Part shown: in pieces, positions 1-7,239 of the stretch
How positions within the stretch are numbered: position 1 is the first letter of the stretch
Layout of the letters: the number at the start of each line of letters is the position of its first letter
NCBI RefSeq assembly: GCF_009646115.1
Contig: NZ_CP045720.1
Location: 124,001 to 188,000 of the forward strand
Length of the DNA: 64,000 bases
Direction: 5' to 3'
Origin: Pantoea eucalypti
Lineage (GTDB): Bacteria > Pseudomonadota > Gammaproteobacteria > Enterobacterales > Enterobacteriaceae
Translations under genes and position numbers: made by a program
The notes under the pieces: generated by a model
Database searches by the model: none
The model's input: the letters and a program-made list of their open reading frames with translations, nothing else
Told to the model about the DNA's origin: nothing

Positions 1-304
1 GATAAACCGTAACCATTACCTCGGCACCCTGTTCATTAGCGATCACGCGCATCGGCACATAGATCTCCTTTCCTGAGCCGTTATCAATCCAGTGATCCAT
101 TACGCCAAACGGATTGTATGGTGAGAACCTGAGCTTCACATTGCCCAGGGGGCCTTTAGCACGCCAGCGATGTCCATCGGGTTCTAATGCACTGTGCGTT
201 AACCCGGATGCCCATTTTGCGAAAAATTCCGGCTTCCAGATAGTTTCATAAAGATCTAACCAGTGACGTGGGATCGTCAGGCTCAGCGTGCGAGAGGAGA
301 GCAT
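1..304 (-). CDS. SRPBCC-domain protein (partial, 3' end outside window)
   Basis: The first ~100 codons of a minus-strand gene run off the left edge. The protein begins MLSSRTLSLTIPRHW and continues with a tryptophan-rich beta-sheet pattern (WKPEFFAKWASGL, HRWRAKGPLG). This resembles the START-like/SRPBCC fold of polyketide cyclase- and AHSA1-type proteins, which bind hydrophobic ligands. No catalytic residue can be assigned. A strong minus-strand terminator lies between this gene and the PLP-enzyme gene upstream of it, so the two are probably separate transcripts. Cytosolic location is inferred from the lack of a signal peptide. Confidence 0.6.
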   Translation of the reverse strand, partial: MLSSRTLSLTIPRHWLDLYETIWKPEFFAKWASGLTHSALEPDGHRWRAKGPLGNVKLRFSPYNPFGVMDHWIDNGSGKEIYVPMRVIANEQGAEVMVTVY

Positions 305-403
305 GTAACCTCCAATGGATAAGCGAAAAAGGCATTAAAGCATGGGGCCAGACTTGTTAAAACGGTGTAACAGTAGAAGTGTGGTGTTGACAGGGTTTCG
401 TAC

Positions 404-434
404 AAAAGGCAGACAACGGATGAGGCTGTCTGCC
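404..434 (-). terminator. Rho-independent terminator after the PLP-enzyme gene
   Basis: Read on the minus strand, GGCAGACA and TGTCTGCC form a perfect 8-bp stem around an 11-nt loop, followed by TTTTG. It starts just beyond the stop codon of the gene ending at 441. Confidence 0.8.
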
Positions 435-440
435 GCAGAA

Positions 441-1583
441 TCAGATGAAGTTGCCACGCGCAGAAACGGCATGATCTTCGCTATGACCACTGGCGTGGCG
501 CAGAACAAAGCCATCCGACTGCGCCATCACTGCGCAACTGTGATTCGGGAAGATACGCAGCAGCGTGCCGACTTCAGGGCGGCGATCCTGAAACAGCAGA
601 AAACCGTGCTCCTCGGATAACTTCGTCACTTCATACGTATTGCCCGCTTCGTCTGCTGCAACACCAAAGCCGCTGGCATTGGTGCCGTGCGGCCCTTTAT
701 CCGAACTCAGCATTTTTGATCCGGCGTCAACAATGGCGAAATGATCGTTTACCGCCACAACGCGGGTAATGACGCTCATTGCCAGTTGATCGACGTGGCT
801 TAACCCAAGGCGGCAGGCAGTAAGATCCAACAGTGCATAGTTACCGGGCCGGATTTCATTAATGCAGGGCGCAATCTCTGCTGCCAGCGCAGTTGGGGTT
901 GACCCCACTGAGAGAGGGCAGTCGGTAAAACCCGCAGCCTGCAGTTTTGCCTGAACGCGCTGCATCAATGCCGTTTCCTGGCGGGCGACCTCCGCAATGG
1001 CTGCGGCATGACCCGCACCATAAGCGTGACCGGCATGTGACACTAATCCGGCAAAGCGTAATCCCTTGTCCTGTAATGCCCGGGCAATCAGCACGGCGTC
1101 ATCTGTATCGGGATTGACGCCAATGCGATGTAACCCAACATCCACTTTAATCGCCACCGCCAGTTCGCACCCTGGCTGATGCTGGCAGGCCTCAGCGATC
1201 GCCGCCACGCCCTGCAGGCTGTCCGCAATCAGGGTGAGTCTGACCTGATGAAGCACGGCGAGGCGCAGTAATTCAGCCACGCTTTGCGGATGTACAACCG
1301 GATAGGCTAACAACAGATCGCGTATACCACCCTGAATAAAACTGATGCCTTCGCTGGGTTTTGAGACGGTGATCCCCTGCGCGCCAGACTCAATCTGTCG
1401 CCGGGCAATCCAGACGCTTTTATGCGTTTTGATATGCGGACGCAACGCGACGCCAGCCGCACGGGCTTTGCGCTGCATATGCTGCAGGTTGCATTCCAGG
1501 CGTGCTGCATCCACTTCAATGTAAGGTGTGAGGTGATCGTCAATCAGCGGACGCTGCCACTGCTGTGTGTCATTGATATCCAT
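441..1583 (-). CDS. PLP-dependent D-threonine aldolase / D-serine dehydratase-like enzyme (DSD1 family)
   Basis: A fold-type III PLP enzyme related to D-threonine aldolase, D-serine dehydratase and alanine-racemase N-terminal domains. An N-terminal PHIKTHK motif carries the likely Schiff-base lysine, and glycine-rich segments of the barrel follow. The C-terminal NHSC motif matches the His-x-Cys metal site of D-threonine aldolase-type enzymes. Together these point to cleavage or dehydration of a beta-hydroxy D-amino acid; the exact substrate cannot be read from sequence. The start at 1583 gives 380 aa, has a GGA element 6 nt upstream, and fits the family, whose members begin shortly before the TPYIEVD strand. 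The frame stays open to 1694 (417 aa), but that extension looks non-coding. It is terminated before the SRPBCC gene. Confidence 0.75.
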   Translation of the reverse strand: MDINDTQQWQRPLIDDHLTPYIEVDAARLECNLQHMQRKARAAGVALRPHIKTHKSVWIARRQIESGAQGITVSKPSEGISFIQGGIRDLLLAYPVVHPQSVAELLRLAVLHQVRLTLIADSLQGVAAIAEACQHQPGCELAVAIKVDVGLHRIGVNPDTDDAVLIARALQDKGLRFAGLVSHAGHAYGAGHAAAIAEVARQETALMQRVQAKLQAAGFTDCPLSVGSTPTALAAEIAPCINEIRPGNYALLDLTACRLGLSHVDQLAMSVITRVVAVNDHFAIVDAGSKMLSSDKGPHGTNASGFGVAADEAGNTYEVTKLSEEHGFLLFQDRRPEVGTLLRIFPNHSCAVMAQSDGFVLRHASGHSEDHAVSARGNFI

Positions 1584-1782
1584 AAGGTGTCCGTTAATAA
1601 CGAGATAAGAAGATTCATCATTCCCTAATAATCTCTCTGATACCAGCCTGCTTACCGCAGAACAGGCATGTTGAGCAGCAGAAACAAGAGCCATTGCTAT
1701 AACGCGAGAGGCATGATGAGGAGAGGGGGATCGGGAAAGAGGAAAGGGAGGAACAAAAGGAGTGAACCCGGAGATTAAAACA

Positions 1783-1808
1783 AAAAAGCAGGCACGCGGC
1801 CTGCTTTA
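1783..1808 (-). terminator. lpxP terminator
   Basis: On the minus strand AAGCAGGC / GCCTGCTT form an 8-bp stem with a 5-nt loop, followed by a T run. It lies 10 nt after the lpxP stop codon. Confidence 0.85.
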
Positions 1809-1817
1809 TCAGTTTAC

Positions 1818-2741
1818 TCAGATATAGAGTGACTGTTCACCCGGCGGACGGGTTTTGAATCGGCGATGTAGCCAGAGGTACTGTTCGGGTGCACGCAGGA
1901 TCTGATTTTCGATCACTTTATTCATGTAAGCGGCAGCAGCAGCCTCATCGGTATGAGGATAATTTTCCAGCATCGGTTCGATGATTAAATGGTAGCCATC
2001 ATTTCCTGGATTACGAATCAGCATAATCGGTACCATCGCTGGCTTCGCCAGACGCGACAGAACAAAAGTCCCGTTGGTAGTGGCAGCTTTTTCCACCGCA
2101 AACAGTGGCGCAAAGGTGCTGCCTTTAGGGCCGTAATCCTGGTCTGGTGCAAACCAGACCGATTCACCCTGTTTCAGAGCATGAACCATACCGCGCAGAT
2201 CACGACGGTCAATCATCGCTTTATTAGAACGCATGCGGCCTTTGGTCTGCACATACTCCATCGCCTGATTATTGTGCGGGCGATACATCGCCATCATCGG
2301 CTGACAGAGTCCACTGATGCGTCCGCCCAGCTCCAGCGACATGAAATGTACGCCAATCAGCATCACACCGCGCTTTTCGTTCTGCGCAGCGTGAAGATTA
2401 TCCATACCTGAAACGTTAAACAGGCGTTTTACTGCCCGGTCAGACCAGAACCAGGCAATACCGGTTTCAGCCAGGGCCATGCCTAGCGATGCGAAGTTAC
2501 CAGCGATCATGTGTTCGATTTTTTCTTCACTGATACCCGGGAAGCAGAGTTCGATGTTACGACGGGTAATACGCTCGCGGCGCTGCAGGAAATGGCGAGA
2601 GATTTTGCCGGCACCGGCACCGAGACGCATGAGAACAGGATAAGGAAGCTGGACCAGCAGCCAGAGTACGCCAAGGCCAAACCAGGTAAACCAATAACGC
2701 GGATGCAGCAGCGAACTGCTAAATTTTCCGGTGTTTTTCAT
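1818..2741 (-). CDS. lpxP: Lipid A biosynthesis palmitoleoyl acyltransferase LpxP
   Basis: Adds the secondary acyl chain to Kdo2-lipid IVA at the inner membrane. In E. coli LpxP transfers palmitoleate in the cold, in place of the laurate added by LpxL. The HX4E active-site motif of LpxL/M/P acyltransferases is at H132 (HFMSLE, E137). One N-terminal membrane anchor spans about residues 17-38. The stretches LHPRYW, GVHFMSLELGG, YRPHNNQ and FAPDQDYG match E. coli LpxP more closely than LpxL. The ATG at 2741 is preferred (307 aa, AAGG 6 nt upstream); an in-frame TTG two codons earlier is less likely. Whether it is cold-induced here cannot be read from the sequence. Confidence 0.9.
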   Translation of the reverse strand: MKNTGKFSSSLLHPRYWFTWFGLGVLWLLVQLPYPVLMRLGAGAGKISRHFLQRRERITRRNIELCFPGISEEKIEHMIAGNFASLGMALAETGIAWFWSDRAVKRLFNVSGMDNLHAAQNEKRGVMLIGVHFMSLELGGRISGLCQPMMAMYRPHNNQAMEYVQTKGRMRSNKAMIDRRDLRGMVHALKQGESVWFAPDQDYGPKGSTFAPLFAVEKAATTNGTFVLSRLAKPAMVPIMLIRNPGNDGYHLIIEPMLENYPHTDEAAAAAYMNKVIENQILRAPEQYLWLHRRFKTRPPGEQSLYI

Positions 2742-3118
2742 TAACAACCTTCATGGAAGTTGAGGGGGGTATCGCATAAAGAGCACTTCCATGAGTCTTA
2801 AAGCGGTACGGCTGTATTGAATTCGACCGATACTTTATCAAAAAGTGCCTTCAAAAAAAGGGAAACTCCGTGATTCACAGGATTGATCTGTTTCATGGAG
2901 ACAGTGCGTCGGGAACGTAAAAAGAGTTAAATCCAGAAAAATTATTTTAAAATCAGCAATTTAAAAAGAAATCATCCTAAATGCAAAGCATGATTAAAGT
3001 GTGTTCCGGAAGTGTCTGGAAATGAACGTTTATCAATCTTTACGTGATAATGAAGCCGCAGGTGGGAGTCAAAAGCCACATAGGGAGGTGAAACCCGAAA
3101 GATAATGCCTGAAAAATG
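2742..3118. other. Intergenic stretch upstream of lpxP, no firm gene
   Basis: About 375 bp, AT-rich in its middle part. It must carry the lpxP promoter, but I cannot place it with confidence. The only coding possibility is a 27-codon plus-strand ORF at 3022-3105 (MNVYQSLRDNEAAGG...) with TGGAA directly before its ATG. It has no recognisable similarity and could easily be chance. Confidence 0.4.
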
Positions 3119-3143
3119 AACAAAGCGCCATCGCTGACGCTTT
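3112..3143 (-). terminator. Displaced ancestral yicC terminator (candidate)
   Basis: On the minus strand AAAGCGTC and GGCGCTTT pair (one G-T wobble) around a 6-nt loop, followed by GTTCATTTTT. It lies about 20 nt beyond the distal copy of the yicC 3' end. That is where the gene's own terminator would have been before the island inserted. Confidence 0.55.
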
Positions 3144-3162
3144 ATAACTGACCTGCCGGGCG

Positions 3163-3188
3163 GGAAATTACTCGATATTCTGAATCTG
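3163..3188 (-). repeat. Distal att repeat: orphan copy of the yicC 3' end
   Basis: A 26-bp segment matches 5751-5776 (the last codons and stop of yicC) at 24 of 26 positions in the same orientation. Read on the minus strand it encodes QIQNIE-stop, and both differences are silent third-position changes (CAG for CAA, GAG for GAA). This is the signature of a tyrosine-recombinase attachment site at a gene 3' end, marking the far boundary of the integrated element. Confidence 0.8.
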
Positions 3189-3301
3189 TATGTTGATTGT
3201 ATTTATATTGTTTATGATGATCATATACTTAAGTTTATTTTTCAGGCTATTTTATATTTTACCCCCCAATCCACTCCCCGTTGAGAGAAGTGACCATTTG
3301 G

Positions 3302-3790
3302 TCAGCTCACAGGCTTTATGGTTGTCGTAAATCGCTCACCTTTGACCAGTTCACCAGAAGGTTTTCGATAGTATGACTCGCCATCAAGTCGGTAGTAAGT
3401 GTATCCATCCTTTGTTTTAGTGATGTCCATGATCCAGTTTGACTTGTCTATACAATTCTCATCTGATTTCATGTCATCAAAGCACAGTAAGTAATCAGTA
3501 TCATGGTCTGGAAAAGCACCTGAATTCTTGGGGGCGAGTTTTTGATACTTACCATCAAAGTCCCAGATAGAAACATTGTAAGTTTCACGGGAAGAAATGG
3601 TTTTGACTCCATTATTATCCCACCACTTTATTTTGTCACTATCAGAGAAAGGTATGTTTTTAACCAAAAAATCTTTTCTGGTATCAGAGCCATGAATTGC
3701 AAGCACTTTTGGAGAATTAAAGAAGTTAACATAGAATAATGCTAACATTATCAATGCCACTATAAAAACTGTAGTCTTTTTGAATCTCAT
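3302..3790 (-). CDS. DUF943-type membrane-anchored protein
   Basis: A 162-aa protein with an N-terminal membrane anchor or uncleaved signal (residues 7-25, hydrophobic after MRFKKTT) and a predicted periplasmic remainder. The patterns LVKNIPFSDSDKIKWWDNN and LLCFDDMKSDENCIDK resemble the enterobacterial DUF943 family, whose function is unknown to me. Two cysteines in the C-terminal motif could form a disulfide. An AGGAG ribosome site sits 7 nt before the ATG, which overlaps the stop of the preceding small ORF (TAATG), so translation is probably coupled. The gene is more AT-rich than the surrounding chromosome, as expected for island cargo. Confidence 0.65.
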   Translation of the reverse strand: MRFKKTTVFIVALIMLALFYVNFFNSPKVLAIHGSDTRKDFLVKNIPFSDSDKIKWWDNNGVKTISSRETYNVSIWDFDGKYQKLAPKNSGAFPDHDTDYLLCFDDMKSDENCIDKSNWIMDITKTKDGYTYYRLDGESYYRKPSGELVKGERFTTTIKPVS

Positions 3791-3921
3791 TAATTTCTCC
3801 TGCTATTTATTTCAAATTCAGCTTTCATATTAGTTAAGAAAGGTTTAAAAGCGAAGTGTTCCCATCTTTGAAGGACAAACCAAATACGAAATGCTCTGAT
3901 AAAATGAAATTTAGGATTCAT
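3790..3921 (-). CDS. Small ORF (43 aa) coupled to the DUF943 gene, possibly truncated
   Basis: Encodes MNPKFHFIRAFRIWF... and ends with TAA overlapping the ATG of the DUF943 gene (TAATG). That arrangement is typical of a genuine upstream partner. No clear ribosome site precedes its ATG. The frame stays open back to the insertion-sequence boundary at 3952, so it may instead be the C-terminal remnant of a longer gene cut by the IS. I recognise no family; it is basic and aromatic-rich. Confidence 0.4.
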   Translation of the reverse strand: MNPKFHFIRAFRIWFVLQRWEHFAFKPFLTNMKAEFEINSRRN

Positions 3922-4023
3922 AATGTCAGTTTTATCGAGACCGAAATGGTCTTGACCTGCTCCCCGTTGATTAACACACCGCGATGTTAGTAATGTCTTC
4001 ATCAGTCACATGAGGACATTCCC

Positions 4024-4287
4024 ATGAAGAAGCGATTTTCCGACGAACAGATCATCAGTATTCTCCGCGAGGCCGAAGCCGGGGTTTCAGCCCGGGAATT
4101 CTGCCGTAAGCATGCTATTTCAGACGCCACCTTTTACACCTGGCGCAAGAAGTTTGGCGGCATGGAAGTCCCCGAAGTGAAGCGGCTCAGGTCACTTGAA
4201 GAGGAGAACGCCCGCCTTAAGAAGCTGCTCGCTGAAGCCATGCTGGATAAGGAGGCGCTTCACGTGGCTCTGGGCCGAAAGTTCTGA
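4024..4287 (+). CDS. IS3-family transposase OrfA
   Basis: An 87-aa DNA-binding subunit. The N-terminal helix-turn-helix ([18 protein letters not shown], then [25 protein letters not shown]) recognises the element ends. A leucine-zipper-like coiled coil follows (about residues 55-80, [20 protein letters not shown]). It ends LGRKF-stop, where the reading frame of OrfB takes over by -1. It probably also serves as the N-terminal part of an OrfAB fusion transposase. Confidence 0.92.
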   Translation: MKKRFSDEQIISILREAEAGVSAREFCRKHAISDATFYTWRKKFGGMEVPEVKRLRSLEEENARLKKLLAEAMLDKEALHVALGRKF

Positions 4288-4310
4288 CGACGGACCAGAA
4301 ACGGGAAGCC

Positions 4311-5144
4311 GTGGAAGCCATGTGTGAGACAACGGGTCTGTCGCAACGCCGTGCCTGCAGGCTGGCCGATCTGTCACTTTCAACCTGCCGTTATTCGGCT
4401 CAGCGCCCGGCTGCTGACGCGCAGCTGTCTTTACGTATCACAGAGCTGGCACTTGAACGCCGCCGATTTGGTTACCGGCGCATCTGGCAGTTATTGCGTC
4501 GGGAGGGCTTTCACGTCAACCACAAGCGGGTTTACCGCATCTATCACCTTAACGGTCTGGGTGTAAAACGCAGGCGGCACCGTAAGGGGCTGGCGACTGA
4601 ACGGCTTCCGCTTCTGCGCCCGGATGCGCCGAACCTGACATGGTCGATGGATTTTGTCATGGATTCACTTGCCAGCGGCCGCCGGATTAAGTGCCTGACC
4701 TGCGTGGATGATTTCACGAAGGAGTGCCTGACGATCACCACGGCATTCGGGATTACAGGCGTTCAGGTGACACGTATTCTGGACAGCATTGCGCTGTTTC
4801 GTGGCTATCCTGCAACGATAAGAACCGATCAGGGCCCGGAATTTACCTGCCGCGCGCTCGATCAATGGGCCTTTGAACATGGCGTTGAGCTGTGCTTAAT
4901 CCAGCCGGGCAAGCCAACGCAGAATGGATTTATTGAGAGTTTCAACGGTCGCTTTCGGGATGAATGCCTGAATGAACACTGGTTCAGCGATATTCTTCAT
5001 GCCCGGAAAATCATTAATGACTGGCGGCAGGACTATAACGAGTCCAGACCTCATTCATCGCTTAAATACCAGACGCCGGCTGAATTTGCAGCAAGCTGGA
5101 GAAATGGAAAATTAGAAGGTAAACAAACCGACATTACTAACTGA
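4311..5144 (+). CDS. IS3-family transposase OrfB (DDE integrase domain)
   Basis: The catalytic subunit, with an HTH_21-like segment ([20 protein letters not shown]) followed by an rve/DDE RNase-H fold. The catalytic acidic residues are visible in [18 protein letters not shown] and [16 protein letters not shown]. The coding frame is open upstream of the GTG at 4311 ([15 protein letters not shown]) and is -1 relative to orfA. The functional enzyme is therefore most likely made by frameshifting near CGAAAG at about 4278-4283, with GTG initiation as a secondary possibility. All expected domains are intact, so the element may still be mobile. Confidence 0.92.
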   Translation: MEAMCETTGLSQRRACRLADLSLSTCRYSAQRPAADAQLSLRITELALERRRFGYRRIWQLLRREGFHVNHKRVYRIYHLNGLGVKRRRHRKGLATERLPLLRPDAPNLTWSMDFVMDSLASGRRIKCLTCVDDFTKECLTITTAFGITGVQVTRILDSIALFRGYPATIRTDQGPEFTCRALDQWAFEHGVELCLIQPGKPTQNGFIESFNGRFRDECLNEHWFSDILHARKIINDWRQDYNESRPHSSLKYQTPAEFAASWRNGKLEGKQTDITN

Positions 5145-5173
5145 GCGTTGTATCTAATACTGGGGGCAGGTCA

Positions 5174-5556
5174 GGAGCAATGTCTTTTCGGTAAACCCTT
5201 TCAGGTATGCCCGGATATTTTAATCTTTTAACAAGATCTTTATGCCAGTCTTCAAACAGCTCATTCACTGTAGTCAGTTCTTCAGGTCTGTTTAGCTTCC
5301 TTTCTGCGATAGGATCATCTCCAGCCAGAACCTTTTTGCGAACATCTTCTGCAAGACTACGGGCTTCTGCGAGTGACACTATAGAAACCTTACCTAAAGT
5401 GATTTCCCGTCTCTTTGTTTGTGCTGTGTATCTCAGCATCCAGTATGGTTCACCCTTGGAGGGGATTTTCAGGTATAAACCTCGCTCATCTCCAAACTTA
5501 CCAACTCTGCCTGCTTTTATCAGAGACTGAACGGCTTTTACTGTTAATGAACCCAT
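5174..5556 (-). pseudogene. Truncated P4-type tyrosine integrase (N-terminal stump)
   Basis: About 127 codons survive of a gene normally near 400 codons. They begin MGSLTVKAVQSLIKAGRVGKFGDERGLYLK, the DUF4102 arm-binding domain of P4-like integrases (YWMLRYTAQTKRREITLG, SLAEARSLAEDVRKKVLAGDDPI), and run into the start of the core-binding domain. The frame then enters the insertion sequence and stops at 5137. The catalytic R..HxxR..Y domain is absent, and no continuation is found on the other side of the IS (3790-3952). The gene starts 195 nt from the yicC 3' end and reads away from it, the usual place for the integrase of an element inserted at that gene. Confidence 0.88.
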
Positions 5557-5703
5557 ATAACTGACCTGTCATTTTTAGTGGGGGGTATCTGGTTATAGAC
5601 TGTTATATTTTTCTAGTAAAGCACAAATGCTCCCCATTTTGCCCCCCCAAATTTCGTGGATGCAAGTGGAGAAACATGTTCGCTAGTGGAATTTATATAC
5701 CAC

Positions 5704-5728
5704 AAAAAAGCCCATTTAACATGGGCTT
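5704..5728 (-). terminator. Terminator now serving yicC
   Basis: On the minus strand AAGCCCAT / ATGGGCTT form a perfect 8-bp stem with a 5-nt loop and a tail of six T. It lies between yicC and the integrase stump, inside the element, so the island supplies both the last codons and the terminator of yicC. Confidence 0.85.
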
Positions 5729-5750
5729 ATGGGTTTTAGGGAGTGAGGGT

Positions 5751-5776
5751 GGAAATTATTCGATATTTTGAATCTG
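5751..5776 (-). repeat. Proximal att repeat at the yicC 3' end
   Basis: Partner of the repeat at 3163-3188: 24 of 26 identical bases, direct orientation, 2588 bp apart. It contains the last six codons and stop of the present yicC. The island spans the sequence between the two copies. Confidence 0.8.
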
Positions 5777-6619
5777 CTCGCGCATCTGTTCAATCAGCAC
5801 TTTCAGTTCGATCGCGGAAGTGGTGATCTCGGCGTTGATCGACTTTGATGCCAGCGTATTCGATTCCCGATTGAACTCCTGCATCATGAAATCGAGACGG
5901 CGGCCTACAGCCTCTTTCTTTTTCAGGATGTTGTAGGTCTCTTTAACGTGTGCATCCAGACGATCCAGCTCTTCGGATACATCAACACGCTGCGCCATCA
6001 TCACCAGCTCCTGCTCAAGGCGATTGTTTTCCAGCTGGACTTCAGCATCTTCCAGTTTGGCGACCAGGCGTTCACGCTGCCATTTGATCACGTCAGGCAT
6101 CTGCGCGCGCACTTTGCTGACTTCCTGCGAAACGCCTTCCAGACGCTGTTCAATCATCGCTTTCAGCGCGGTGCCTTCGCTTTCGCGCGCCGCAATGAAA
6201 TCGTCCAGCGCGCCATCCAGTGCCTGTAACAATTGTGTGTTGATGGCATCCAGATCCTGCGCCTGCGCAGACATCACGCCCGGCCAGCGAAGAATATCCA
6301 GCGGATTAATCGCGCCTTCGTCGCTCTGCATTTTTACCCAGTTAGCAGCCTGCACCAGCTGTTTCGCCAGCGTTTCATTCAGCATCAGTTCGCCCTGAGC
6401 GCTGGGATCGGCATCATAACGCAGGTTGCACTCAATTTTACCGCGCGTCAGACGCTGGCGAATGCGCTCGCGGATAACCGGCTCCAGCCCACGAAACTGT
6501 TCAGGCAAACGGATGTAAGTTTCCAGATAACGCTGGTTAACAGAACGCAGCTCCCAGGCTGCGCTGCCCCATTCGCCTTTGGCTTCGCTGCGGGCATAAG
6601 CGGTCATACTGCGGATCAT
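5756..6619 (-). CDS. yicC: YicC family endoribonuclease
   Basis: A 287-aa protein, the same length as E. coli YicC, with the N-terminal YicC signature (MIRSMTAYARSEA, ELRSVNQRYLE) and the C-terminal DUF1732 domain (LDRLDAHVKETYNILKKKEAVGRRLDFMMQEFNRESNTLASKS). E. coli YicC is reported as an endoribonuclease involved in small-RNA turnover in the cytosol. The stop codon and final six codons coincide with an attachment repeat, yet the protein still ends QIQNIE, so integration preserved the product. The start at 6619 has no good alternative. Confidence 0.93.
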   Translation of the reverse strand: MIRSMTAYARSEAKGEWGSAAWELRSVNQRYLETYIRLPEQFRGLEPVIRERIRQRLTRGKIECNLRYDADPSAQGELMLNETLAKQLVQAANWVKMQSDEGAINPLDILRWPGVMSAQAQDLDAINTQLLQALDGALDDFIAARESEGTALKAMIEQRLEGVSQEVSKVRAQMPDVIKWQRERLVAKLEDAEVQLENNRLEQELVMMAQRVDVSEELDRLDAHVKETYNILKKKEAVGRRLDFMMQEFNRESNTLASKSINAEITTSAIELKVLIEQMREQIQNIE

Positions 6620-6775
6620 AAGCGGTACTCAATTTACGGAAAGATGGGTGAAGTATAGCGAGGCGAGCCACGCCATAACAGGCATAAGCGTCTTACAGGA
6701 AAATAACGAACTATTTCCGCTTTCAGCGGCAGCCACATATGATGACCACTGGTCACCTATGAGGATAACTGATTT

Positions 6776-7201
6776 ATGTCCCGCGTTATTGTATTCCCTG
6801 TTGTAATGGCTCTGCTGCTGGTGGGTTGCCAGACGCGCCACGCGCCGCCGACTAAACCGCACCCCATCTGTGCCGGTGGCGACATGATGATGCAGACCAC
6901 GTTGTGGTTCGGACTCAGCAAGCCAGATGGCGGCAGTGTGAGTTCACTCGACTGGATGAACTTCGTGGATAATGAAGTCACGCCACGTTTCAAAGCGGGA
7001 TTGTCGGTCTATGACGCTAAAGGTCAATGGCTGGGCGAGAACGGTCAACTGGCAAGAGAGAACAGTAAAGCGTTGATGCTGATCCACGGTATCGATCCCG
7101 CGACCAATCAGGATATTGAGGCGTTACGTACCCTCTATAAAAAACGGTTTGGTCAGGAGTCGGTTATGCGGGTAGATGCACCCGTCTGTGTCGGGTTCTA
7201 G
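6776..7201 (+). CDS. DUF3574-type lipoprotein
   Basis: A 141-aa predicted lipoprotein. The signal MSRVIVFPVVMALLLVGC ends in a lipobox (LVGC) at Cys18, so the mature protein should be lipid-anchored in the envelope. The mature part contains WMNFVDNEVTPRFKAGLSVYDAKGQWLGENG, which I associate with DUF3574, a family without a known function. A GAGGAT ribosome site precedes the ATG. It is transcribed divergently from yicC. In E. coli K-12 yicC and rph are direct neighbours; here this gene and nupC lie between them. Confidence 0.75.
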   Translation: MSRVIVFPVVMALLLVGCQTRHAPPTKPHPICAGGDMMMQTTLWFGLSKPDGGSVSSLDWMNFVDNEVTPRFKAGLSVYDAKGQWLGENGQLARENSKALMLIHGIDPATNQDIEALRTLYKKRFGQESVMRVDAPVCVGF

Positions 7202-7239
7202 GGCGAAAGCAGGCGGCGAAGCTGCCGCCCGCTAAATAG

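Larger units (their letters stand above)
3953..5173 (+). mobile_element. Complete IS3-family (IS407-group) insertion sequence, 1221 bp
   Basis: The ends are TGACCTGCTCCCCGT on the left and, read inward from the right, TGACCTGCCCCCAGT: 13 of 15 matching terminal inverted-repeat bases. It holds two overlapping transposase frames in the usual orfA/orfB (-1) arrangement. Size, ends and OrfA resemble IS407-group elements such as those described from Pantoea (IS1222/ISEhe3 type); the exact name needs a database comparison. The flanking bases (GTCT left, GGAG right) are not a direct repeat, although this group normally duplicates 3-4 bp. The insertion is therefore not a simple intact one. Confidence 0.88.

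Noticed and set aside
3022..3105. A 27-codon ORF (MNVYQSLRDNEAAGG...) upstream of lpxP.
   Set aside because: Too short to separate from chance, with only a weak ribosome site and no recognised family; mentioned in the intergenic entry only.
3922..4002. A 70-codon frame spanning the IS left end (MKTLLTSRCVNQ...).
   Set aside because: It is a chimera of IS end sequence and island DNA; only the part below 3952 could belong to a real gene.
5137..5173. The last 12 codons of the integrase frame ([11 protein letters not shown]).
   Set aside because: They are translated from the right end of the insertion sequence and are not integrase.
3143..5568. A 13-bp identity (TATAACTGACCTG) at 3143-3155 and 5556-5568, near the two island ends.
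   Set aside because: One copy lies outside the repeat-bounded island and the other overlaps the integrase start region. In 64 kb a number of 13-mer matches is expected by chance, and the match does not extend.
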